Of a DNA stretch of 64,000 nucleotides, positions 55,217-64,000 are shown in pieces. The stretch lies in assembly GCA_905221605.1 (NCBI GenBank), contig CAJNDS010002077.1:1-64000 (forward strand), in the 5' to 3' direction. Source of the DNA: Symbiodinium natans (Eukaryota > Sar > Dinophyceae > Suessiales > Symbiodiniaceae). Numbering within the stretch: position 1 is the first letter of the stretch; every line of letters begins with the position of its first letter. The position numbers and the translations under genes are program-made. Below the pieces are notes generated by a model that did no database searches, was not told the DNA's origin, and was given only the letters and a program-made list of their open reading frames with translations.

Positions 55217-55664
55217 TTTTAGGAGACAAGACTCAAAAATCTAAGTCAGGGACGCGCAGTGATCCCACAAGAAACCCAAAACCCCTCCGCTCTCGAACCC
55301 CGAGACGAGTAAGCGGGAGCATCCCAACCGAAACCTAAGCCGGAGAGTTGCCACCGGGGTGCCAAGAGGACGGAGCTTGCACACCGGGCCATGCGGGTAG
55401 CAGGGCCGCTGGTGCCGGTTTTCAGCCGCACGGTGTCCTTCTAGGGCTTGGGGTGGATCTAGGAATCTAGGGTTCTCTAGGGTTTCAGACTTTAAAAGAG
55501 CTGACCCTGACCGCTGGAAACCCTAAACCACCTGATATAAATCTTCCGGTGGTATTATAAGCCTGAGGTAGCTGCCCAAGGGAGTAGCCCGCGAGCTGCC
55601 CTCGTGCACTTTAGTATGTTGCTTGGGTGGTCCAAAATCATGCAGAACCTCCCTGCCAGGAATC
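55217..55664. other. Unique spacer, no gene
   Basis: No supported feature; the four bases AATC at 55661-55664 form the left target duplication of the next element. Confidence 0.45.
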
Positions 55665-55766
55665 CTTGGTAGCCCAGTAACCGTATTAGAATAAGGGTAT
55701 CCCTTTTGGGTTGGTTACTTTATGAACCAACAAGAAGGGAAAAAAGGGTACCACTGGGCTACCAAG
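55665..55766. mobile_element. M4-family MITE-like element, complete
   Basis: 102 bp with perfect 14 bp inverted termini CTTGGTAGCCCAGT / ACTGGGCTACCAAG, flanked by AATC on both sides (55661-55664, 55767-55770). Interior has GGGTATCCCTTTTGGGTTGG and AAAAAGGGTACC. Confidence 0.88.
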
Positions 55767-56964
55767 AATCTCAAAATAGAATAACTTCATCGGAAGGCCC
55801 GGAGCCCTTCAGCTGGAGTTTATGGCGTAAATTGGCGGGGGGGGGGGGGGGGGGGTGGAGATACCAAACCAAGCACAACATTCCAATGCACACCTGCATA
55901 CATACATACACTAAAAAAGGGATCTGAGCGTAGGGTCTAAGGCTTTTGGGGGGTAGCCAAAGCTCCAGTCCAACATTTTTGCAGGCGTCCAGCCTCACTA
56001 GTTCAATCCCTCACTAAACTCCATACTCTAAGCTCTAAGCCCCCCTAATCATCCCCATTATCCTCCCCCCCCACACACACCTAAACCCCTACATCCTACA
56101 TACCATCAACCCTGCACCCCTGAACCCTAAACCCTAAACCCGAAACCCTAAACCCTAAACCCTCAACCAAAGCCCAAGGTTCGTGAACCACACTCGCGGC
56201 CAACAAGCTGTAGATGTGGCCATTCAGTGGAGTAGGCTTTCCAGCCAGCTGGGCAAAGCACTCCGGCCTTAGAAGGTGGCTCCTTTAGGGTTTGAGAGCC
56301 GTTTAGGTTCAGGGTTTAGGTTTAGGGTTTAGGGTTTCGGGTTTAGTGTTTAGGGTTTAGGGTTTAGAGTTTAGAGTTTAGGGTTTAGGGTTTGGGGTTT
56401 GGGGTTTGAGGCTTAGGGTTCCAGGGTTTATGGACTTCAACATTGAACCCTAAGCGTTGGCTTTCCAAGACGCGGCCCCGTAGCCTCCGCATCTGCCCGC
56501 TGCACTACAACACTCGCCACGCGGAAAACGCCAGTCCCCAAACAACCCAGAAATCTGTAAACCCTTCAACTCACCCAGGTTTAGGGTTTGGGGTTCAGGG
56601 TCTCTAAAGCTGGTAGATCCTTAAGCTTCTTCATCTAAGAGACCCTATCACCCAAGTTGCCCGAAACAGGGTGTGAAGGCCTGCCACAACCCTGAGGCCA
56701 TACACTCAGAACCCAGCTCAATAGCTTCGTGGACCACTGGCTCCTTCACAACGTGCGCTGCTTGGGATGAGGACCGAGGGCCCAGGGTTTAGGGGTTTGG
56801 GGATGAAGGGTGGTTCATGGTGGCTCCTTGGGGGGGGGGGGGGGGCCTGCGGCCTGCAACATGAAGTAGAAGTTGCGAGACTTCGAGCTTTGGACAGTTT
56901 AGGTCCCCTGAGTCCGAGTTACACACAAAGTTCAAAAGGCAAAACGTCCAGAATGAGTACGGTG
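55767..56964. repeat. Patchwork with G runs and telomere-like block, no gene
   Basis: G runs at 55836-55855 and 56830-56845. CCCTAAA units at 56125-56165; TTTAGGG units with many variants at 56310-56425. Unique spacers lack coding signal. Confidence 0.55.
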
Positions 56965-57040
56965 AGATGGGATGTTCCTCCTTTTACTAACATTCCTGAA
57001 TAGGGATTTTCATGGGGGCGGGGGTACTATAATCCCTGTG
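56965..57040. mobile_element. M3-family element, truncated
   Basis: GATGGGATGTTCCTCCTTTT, ACTAACATTCCTGAATAGGG and GTACTATAATCCCTG follow M3 but the right terminus is missing. Confidence 0.65.
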
Positions 57041-59525
57041 CCCCAAACGGTGGGACTTCATTGACTTCATGGCAGTTGGGGTTTGCGGGGCTCTCGGTTT
57101 TTGGGGCTTCGGGATGACTGCAAAGCTCCTCCTCGTCCGACGCGGCGTTGCTCTCCGAAAAACTGGCAAAGAGGCGGTTTAGGGTTTAGGAAGGGTTTAG
57201 GGTACCCAGCTACTACACTGCCTGAAGTGAGTTGGAATTCGAGAGCTTATGCCTTCACAGCTTCTCAAGTGTAACTACTTGGGTATTTGGGATAGCCTTT
57301 GTGCACTTTGCAGAAGGAAGGGGATGGCTTGGGAGTTTACAGTCAGAGCTTCTGATGACAAGGATGCTGTCAGGCTGTCAGCGGGTGTCCTGCATCTTAG
57401 CATGTGTTGGTGATTTGCGGTTTAGAGGCCCTTAGGGTTCAGGGTTTTGGGGTTTTTTGCAACCCCAATAGTCGGACGATCACGTATCTCCGCAGCATGG
57501 CTCTCTCGCACAGGTCTACAGTGCCATCCATGACCTACGACACTGTCACAGCCGCTTGCAACGAACTGCGCCAGAGAATTCCTTTCGAGTCTACTTCAGA
57601 TCATTGTCTCTCTCTCAAGGCTCAACTGACTCTCACTGTGAGAACTTGAGCCACCCTATCACTCCATTGTCCCAGCAAGACCCTCATCCCAGACTGGTTC
57701 GGGACTTTGGGGTACAAGGAGTCTTGGTAGGGTACTTGACTTAAGTCACCATAATGAGGAAGCTATGCACCTCATACTCTGGACACTTGGTCTAAGTTTC
57801 TTAACAAGAGCCCACACAACAGGCCTTACTTACCACAAACCAAAACATCCGTCCTTGGTACGAGGGCAGCCCTGGTGCTAAGCCCTCAACTCCCTGATGC
57901 TCACACCCTAGGCCTACAGCATGACTCCCTAACCCCCAAACCCTAAATTCAGAGTTTAGGGTTTAGGATTTAGGTTTAGGGTGAACCTCAACACCCTAAA
58001 CCCTAAACCCTCGACCTTAACATGCCCAACACGAACTAGCTCAATGAGACCCTTGAGCACCCAAACACTTACCACCATCGTCAGCTCCCAGAATTTTGGG
58101 CCTCTTGTAGGCCCCGTTTCGCGAACCGTTCCCACCTGCGCAGATGAAATTCTGAGTTTCTTAGGGGTAGTTACATGGTGCCTTAGTATGGGCCCTTAAA
58201 CGGGGCCCCCTTTGCGACCCCTTATATAATTCATACAAAGTAAGGGCCCATACATCAGAACCCTTTAAAGGAGGTAAGGGAAGAGATTGGGAGGAGCTAG
58301 GCTGTGGGCTTCCGGGACTGAGAGATTAGATCTACAAACATCTGGGCCGGTCGGCGGGCTCTGCTCGTAGTCCCAAAAAAAAAGGTACTTCAGGGTTTTT
58401 CAGGTTGTTTGTAGTCGAGTCGGGCTTCCGACACCCCTACTGCAACCCTAAACCCTAGCCCTAAACCCTGAACCCTAAACCCTAAACCCTAAACCTTAAC
58501 CCTAAACCCTGAACCCTAAGCCCTAAACACCCAACACGACCGCTAAGCCTCGACAAATGTGCAGCCTAAGGCCCCGATTCCTGAGGCCCTGCAGCCCTGA
58601 ACTCTCTGAATGCTGCCTCGACTTGGGGGGAGGTTGGGGGGGAGGGAGGGGGGGGGGGGGACGCGGTTGAGGGTTTAAGGGTTTAGGGTTTAGGGTTGTA
58701 TTTCAGAGGAGAGTACATCCTGGCAGAACGTACAACTTAAAAACAAGGATGCCCAGGAAATCGTGGCAAACGCGGGTACAACACGGAGAGCTTCGTGCCT
58801 GAGCTCACGTTCGGCCCGTGCTGATTCTGCCCAGTCCTGGCAGACATTGCGCGTTCAACAGCCCGGAACCCGCAAACCCGAACCCCAGGCAGAAACTTAC
58901 GAGGCCCTCTACGCCCAAAATCCTGAGACCCACATGAGCCAAGTTGTGCGTGTTGCGCGTAAGCAAGGCATCCAGCAGGTCCATGCAATTTGGGGTCTCG
59001 AAGCTTCCTTCACACCTGGGCTCCACGCCTAAACTATTTAACTTACATCTGAATCCAATCCCCGCCCTTGGTGGGAAGTACCTATATAGGCGTTTTGGGA
59101 AAGCGCGCGAGAAGCATGTGATTACCAGGTCATCACCCCTGCGTACTGTGAAATTACCCAGGACATTTTGGGTTATGAACTTGGGCTTCGCCTAATTCCG
59201 CGAGGACTTGTGAGGGACATTCGTTAACATTCGTTGATTCGACCCCCTGTGTCACACTTCATGCGATCCGACCCCGTCTGGAGCGGAAAAGCGGAAAAAA
59301 AAAAACCTAAGCCCTAAAACCTGAACCAATTCGCCCCACGAGGACATGGGCCAACACGGGCCCATCAGCCTACACCCTGCCCAGGCCCTTCACCATCAAG
59401 CAGTCCGACCCACCCGTCCTAGCAACAATGAATCACCTGGAACCCTAAATACGATAACAACGAGGTGTTTAGGGTTCAAGGGGCTTGGTGGTTGTCTGCG
59501 GGAAAAAGCAGCCCAAGAAATAGAA
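57041..59525. other. Patchwork with one inverted-repeat element, no gene
   Basis: 58189-58253 has ends CTTAGTATGGGCCCTTA and AGTAAGGGCCCATAC, a small hairpin element. Telomere-like CCCTAAA runs lie at 57995-58010 and 58443-58530. A G run lies near 58645. Frames at 57404-57744 and 58763-59032 are not recognised. Confidence 0.45.
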
Positions 59526-59566
59526 AGGGCCAAAAAGGTACCACTGGGTGACCTGGGTGACCAAGG
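59526..59566. mobile_element. M4-family fragment (right end)
   Basis: GCCAAAAAGGTACCACTGGG and TGACCAAGG match the M4 right part; the left part is absent. Confidence 0.5.
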
Positions 59567-61062
59567 CCCTAAACTTAAACCCCAAACCAACCCCTAAATC
59601 CTAAACCCTAACCCGCCTGGGGGTGGTCTTCGTCTCTCTGGCTTGGGACGTACGTGCCGGAGGCAGGCTCGTCTGTAGATCCTTCTTCGAAAGAAGGGCC
59701 ATCCTGGCTGAGGGTTTAGGGGTTTCGGGGCTTGAGGGATTTAGGATGCAGGGTTCGTGTTTCAAACAACGGCCGTGCCCAGAATGTTAGCTGGGGTTTC
59801 TTCCATAAGGTTGACGGTCGTAAGAGGTTCTAGAGTCTTGGAGTCTAGGGCACACAGAGTCTAGAGCTCGGGGCGGACACCAAACCCTCAGTCCCAACGA
59901 GACTGCTCTGACCTTTTGGGGGGGGTGCGGGGTGCTAGGTGTGGCCATGGGAGTGCTTTGAGGGGTCTTTCAGTCGGCTTTAAGGCTTTAAGGTTCGATA
60001 TTTTAAAAAACTGAGGGGCACAACGGATTAAGGCGGATAATTCAGCATCCTGGAACCCTTAACCCTAGACTTTGAAATCTTCGACTCCTCGTGAAACAAT
60101 CCCCCCGAAACGCCCGGGAAGCCGTCTGCGCAGCTGAGCATCCTAAATCTTAGAAGATTGCAAACATTAAGCCAAGAGCTCAAGTGGTCACTGGTGCGGG
60201 GTTGTGCGATTTTCAGCATGACCTGATGGCTTCTGACACAAAACTCCAAAAAAGGGGCAGTCATGTATCTATGCTCCCCAAGTCCCAATCCCTCCAGCCA
60301 CCCCTCCCCGCCCAGCAAGAAGTTACAAGAAGTTAAATTCCAACCCTCCCCCTCCCACCCTATGCCCGCAACCCGAGACTCTAAAGAACCCAAACCCAGA
60401 AACTCAAAACCCCTAAGCCCTAAACCCTAAACCCTAAACCCCGGGCAGCTTTGCACACCCAGCGGCCCACGTTCAGCAGTCGCGCGGGGCTACGAGGTTG
60501 CTTCTCTGCACAGGTCTACCGATTGGTGTATATATGTGTCTAAGTAAAGCAGGAATGTACATACGAAAAAATGAATACGAGTGCAACCAGAAGAAAGCAT
60601 GCTGCGCATGTGAGAGGTGTGGAAAATGTCTTCAAGATATCAAAGGAGCTACATAACACATGACTACTATTATTTGTATCGTGAGGCTTGAGGTTTGAGC
60701 TTGCGGTGCCTAAGTGATGAACGTCAGGTGTAAGGTGATGCAAGATGCGTCTGGTGTGAGTTGGCATGTTTCCCCTGAGCTGCGCCGTCTTCGCGGCGTA
60801 GCTGAGCCAGAGCGACAGATGATAACTCACATTGGGCACCATGGGTGCACAAAGTAGATTAAGTGCCGATTTGGTTCAGGGTTTTTCAAGTAGAGGTTCG
60901 AGAAGTATATCTTGTAGTTGTATCGGGCTTGATAGGGCAGCGTTATACAATTCTTCTGTCGTTAGCCCACAAGAAGAGAAAGCTTTGGGTGGTGAACCAA
61001 AGAGCGGACATGGGCTTGCTTGGCAATCACAACTCGGGTTCAGCGTTGAAGGTTTTAAGGTG
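59567..61062. other. Unique spacer, no gene recognised
   Basis: CCCTAAA units at 60415-60442; otherwise unique. Overlapping frames at 60540-61101 carry no domain. Confidence 0.4.
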
Positions 61063-61170
61063 TACTTGGAGGTTCATGGGTACTTAGAAGTAGGGATTTA
61101 AGTACAGTAGGGGTAACTATGGTTCCAACCTTATTTAGGGTCCCTATAAGTACCCATGAACCTCCAAGTG
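61063..61170. mobile_element. M1-family MITE-like element, well preserved
   Basis: TACTTGGAGGTTCATGGGTA at the left and TACCCATGAACCTCCAAGT at the right are perfect inverted termini. Interior AAGTAGGGATTTAAGTACAG and ACTATGGTTCCAACC. Confidence 0.88.
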
Positions 61171-62014
61171 GGGATGGGGAGTTAGGGCGGGAGGCCTCCG
61201 TGCTATCAGCGCCTCGGTTGCCACCGACCCAGGATTGGTAGACTCGTGTTGCCTCAGCCGGCCCAGAGTTCGAGGTTCTGGGTGTGAAGGGACTCCCGGT
61301 CGAGGGCATTTCTGCCCTAAACCCTAAACCCTAAACCCGAAACCCCAAACCCTAAACCCTAAACCCTAAACCATGTTTGGGGTTGGGCTTCGGCATGAGG
61401 CTGCTTGGTGTTTGGACTCGCAAAGGGCTTAGGGGGGGTTTGGAGGTGAAACTCTCCTCTTTCTCCGCACCGTCTCCAATACCTAAACCCTGCAAGCCCG
61501 AAAGGGATTCCTGGCACCGGGCTTAGGTATCGAGACCGGGGAGTTCCCACAAAAAAACCAGACTTCGTTATTTTGGACCATTTTGGACCTAAGCAGGCAA
61601 CAGCTCCTACGCCCCCCCCCCCCCCCCCCCCCCGGGTTCTAGTTCTTAGGAAACATGGAGTTCCTGAGGAGCCTTTATGTACCTGGCCTTTTGACGGACA
61701 ATATAGGGACCCTATTTCCCTGACCCCATTCAGGTTGGGTTCGGAAGGGCAGTTGCTTGTCTTAATTTAATCTGAACTGAAGTGCAATACGCGAGTGCAA
61801 TTGTTAATTTAAACAGCGTCCGACATGAACCAAACGTCTTGGTTCTGCATCCGTGCTACTTAAAAGCGCGAATTCGGGAAGGAGGTTCCGTTTGTCCCCT
61901 ATACACATCTTTAAAGCACTATCTAGGAACGAGCATCCCAATTCACTGAATACCAATCAAAATAGGAACACAACAGAACCCTCCCTGAACACTACCATCC
62001 GGACCCTATAAGCT
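61171..62014. repeat. Patchwork, CCCTAAA array at 61316-61372, C run, no gene
   Basis: About eight CCCTAAA units (two variants) at 61316-61372, and a run of about 21 C near 61612-61633. No gene. Confidence 0.6.
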
Positions 62015-62122
62015 CTAGACCCAGGAGTAACCTAGGAATAAGAAGGGCGCCCTTTGTTGGTTTTAAAGGATTTTACGGGAACCCAAACCCCGAAATAGGA
62101 AATAAGGGCCTACTGAGTCCTA
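62015..62122. mobile_element. M5-family MITE-like element
   Basis: Starts CTAGACCCAGGAGTAACCTA and ends CTGAGTCCTAG; interior AATAAGAAGGGCGCCC, GGGAACCC and GGAAATAAGGGCC as in the 42254 copy. Confidence 0.75.
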
Positions 62123-62127
62123 GTTAG

Positions 62128-62221
62128 CCTAAACCCTAAACCCTAAACCCTAAACCCTAAACCCTAAACCCTAAACCCTAAACCCTAAACCCTAAACCCT
62201 AAACCCTAAACCCTAAACCCC
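62128..62221 (-). repeat. Longest uninterrupted (CCCTAAA)n array
   Basis: About thirteen perfect CCCTAAA units in a row, ending CCCCCCAAAAACGGGG. It begins directly beside the M5 element at 62015-62122. Confidence 0.97.
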
Positions 62222-62339
62222 CCAAAAACGGGGAATATTGGGCCCTAGATACAGTAAGCTCTAGACTATGGGACCTGCATAGACCAAACCTCGATTCGGC
62301 GTCGGACCGGCTCAGCAGCCCACGGCTGGCAACCAGAAC

Positions 62340-62410
62340 CTTTTCTAAGGGTTTAGGGTTTAGGGTTTAGGGTTTAGGGGTTAGGGTTTAGGGTTTAGGG
62401 TTTAGGGTTT
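62340..62410 (+). repeat. (TTTAGGG)n array next to G-rich tract
   Basis: Nine to ten GGGTTTA units (one GGGGTTA variant) run straight into the G-rich tract. Confidence 0.9.
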
Positions 62411-62413
62411 AGA

Positions 62414-62436
62414 GCGGGGGCGGGGGTGAGCGGGGG

Positions 62437-62478
<42 letters not shown>

Positions 62479-62558
62479 CGGGGGCGGGCGGGGGGGGCGG
62501 GGGCGGGCGGGGGGGGCGGGGGCGGGCGGGGGGGGCGGGGGGGGGGGGGGGGGGGGGG

Positions 62559-62590
<32 letters not shown>

Positions 62591-62633
62591 CGGGGGGATG
62601 GGGGTTAGTTTGAAGGGAGGGGGGGGGGGGGGC
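62414..62633 (+). repeat. G-rich tract, about 220 bp (GGGGGCGGGG type)
   Basis: Almost pure G with periodic C (GGGGGGCGGGGGCGGGC blocks repeated about three times near 62478-62540) and long G homopolymers. It could form many G-quadruplexes. The apparent glycine or proline proteins through it are composition only. Exact length may be unreliable because homopolymers assemble poorly. Confidence 0.9.
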
Positions 62634-63666
62634 GGAACAAAGTAAAACCTGATACACCTAAAACCCTTAGACCCCCAAAAACTGAACCAACAATCCTGAA
62701 CCACAAGACCTCTGCAGCGTTCAAAAGTATGGTGGGCTACACACATCGCTTCTCAAGTTGAAAAGCAGCTTGCCTTCCCTGCAACCCTGATCATAAAGTT
62801 GCTGAAGACGAAGGCTCAAACAGAAAGATCAAAATTCAAACAGAAAGAACAAGCATGACTCAGTCAGTGACTTCCCATGACTTCCCTTTCATTGAACAAG
62901 GAACTCCAACGCCTGCAAAAAGGCAAGATGGTTTGGACAAGAGTGCCTTAAGCTGCCACTGGAACAAAAGTCAAACGACAGCAGTTGTTTAAGAAACAAA
63001 GCACAAGTTTAACATACGACTAAAAGGTTTGACTAGAAACTGGATGTTTCATGCTTCCGCCATCGCCCGAAACATCCTGTGACTTGGTGAACCTTTGGCT
63101 AGCGAGTGCAAGCAAGACAGAACTTGCTAACACATCTTTTCGATTTTCAAATTTAGGGATGGGGCGTGAGGGGCAGAAGTTGGCTTGCGAATAAACAGCA
63201 CCAGTGAGAGCGAGGGGTGGACTTGGGGAGCCCGCATGGTTCGGCAGGACACGTTTCATTGAGCAGAGTCATGCAGATTGTGCGAACACACCTCGGCCCC
63301 CCAGATCCGTAATTGTCCCTAGCCCTAAGCCCTAAAATCCACAATTATCTGAATCGGTGCGGTAGTGTTCAAGCTCTCAACCCCCCCTACGGAATTCTCA
63401 CTGAATTCGATTCGGATCATACGCAGCTCCCCTAAGCGGGGTTTGTGGTTAAGTTATCACTGCCTCGTGTTCCTATGTAGGTCGTTGCCGTTTGTCGTGG
63501 TTCTCAACCCGAAGTCGCAACAAGCCAGCCTGCCAGAACCTTACACAAAGGCATCAGGGCTCATCAGGGTTTGGGGCGAACTCGTGCGAATCTTTTCTCC
63601 TGAGGAGAACAAGAGCAGCCCAGAACAGAACTGGGTTTCGTGGTTAGACCCTGATGTCGGTAAAAG
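62634..63666. other. Unique sequence, no gene recognised
   Basis: A telomere-free stretch of about 1 kb. Repeated CAAACAGAAAGA pieces occur near 62815-62850. No convincing frame. Confidence 0.4.
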
Positions 63667-63753
63667 AAGGGCCTTAATCACTAGAATGATTAGGGTTTTG
63701 GGGGTCAAGGGACCATAAGGGAATACGAGTAGCAATTATTCCGACCCCTACAT
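63667..63753. mobile_element. M2-family MITE-like element
   Basis: AAGGGCCTTAATCACTAGAA, TTAGGGTTTTGGGGG, GGGACCATAAGGGAATACGA and ATTATTCCGACCCCTACA follow the M2 consensus, with the second inverted terminus intact. Confidence 0.75.
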
Positions 63754-64000
63754 TCACGCCAGCTTTCGCGTGGCAGGCTTGGACGACAAGAGCTCTGATG
63801 AAGGATGATGCGACTGGTGACACCAACAACCGCCTCTCCGCACCCACAAGAAAAGGGTTCAGGGTCAACCTTTACCTCTCAGCCCCTAAACTCCGAACCC
63901 CCGCAGTCTTAACTCCCAAACCCTAAAGCCCTAAACCCCCAAACTCCCAAACCCCAAAGCCCTAAACCCTAAAGCCCTAAACTCCCAAACCCAGACCACC
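63754..64000 (-). repeat. Degenerate CCCTAAA region to the window end
   Basis: From 63880 the sequence is built of CCCTAAA, CCCAAACTC and CCCTAAAG units, a loosely decayed telomere-like tract. Confidence 0.7.

Noticed and set aside
62402-62746. Long proline- or glycine-rich reading frames
   Set aside because: They are translations of the G-rich tract in different frames; no start context or domain, and the tract length itself is uncertain.
1-64000. Dinoflagellate spliced-leader relics
   Set aside because: I looked for the CCGTAGCCATTTTGGCTCAAG-type sequence on both strands and saw no convincing match; partial GGCCATTTT matches (for example near 14230 and 18260) are too short.
1-64000. tRNA, 5S rRNA or snRNA genes
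   Set aside because: No cloverleaf or conserved core could be identified by eye; absence is not proven without a covariance-model scan.

Overview
The window looks like nuclear DNA of a repeat-rich protist, most likely a dinoflagellate. The reasons are the Arabidopsis-type telomeric unit TTTAGGG scattered through the whole window in both orientations, a large tyrosine-recombinase (DIRS-like) retroelement, a non-LTR element with a C-terminal restriction-like endonuclease, many small terminal-inverted-repeat elements, and very low gene density. I saw no spliced-leader sequence and no rRNA, so the assignment is an inference (about 0.7).

Layout. 1-6.86 kb is telomere-like patchwork with one small host gene on the minus strand (1999-2457), a secreted or single-pass cysteine-rich membrane protein. 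About 6.86-13.74 kb is one degenerate DIRS-like retroelement on the minus strand. Its order is a small membrane-segment ORF, gag with zinc-knuckle motifs, a methyltransferase-like domain, reverse transcriptase, RNase H and tyrosine recombinase. Frameshifts, stops and a deletion of the recombinase HxxR box break it. 13.74-37 kb is again patchwork: telomere-like tracts, at least six families of short inverted-repeat elements (called M1 to M6 here), a broken pathogen-related-protein (SnoaL/NTF2-like) gene at 18.4-19.2 kb, and a tandem array of about 115 bp units at 35.4-36.2 kb. 37.06-39.85 kb is a 5'-truncated non-LTR retrotransposon with a long open frame and a 14 bp target duplication. 39.85-64 kb returns to patchwork, with a G-rich tract of about 220 bp at 62.4 kb.

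Most interesting point. The M6 element inside the pathogen-related-protein gene (18493-18591) is flanked by a GTAC duplication. Read on the gene strand, the insertion supplies a GT from the first GTAC and an AG from the element's own terminus. Splicing there would restore the protein frame exactly. This is the structure expected of an introner (an intron-generating transposon). Several of the other small families also have CT...AG termini, so they would carry a 3' splice site in either orientation.

The nested insertions give a relative history: M2 lies inside M1 and inside M4 with TA duplications, and the non-LTR element lies inside an M1-like sequence. Apart from the membrane-protein gene, the genes here are parasites or relics, not a cooperating pathway.
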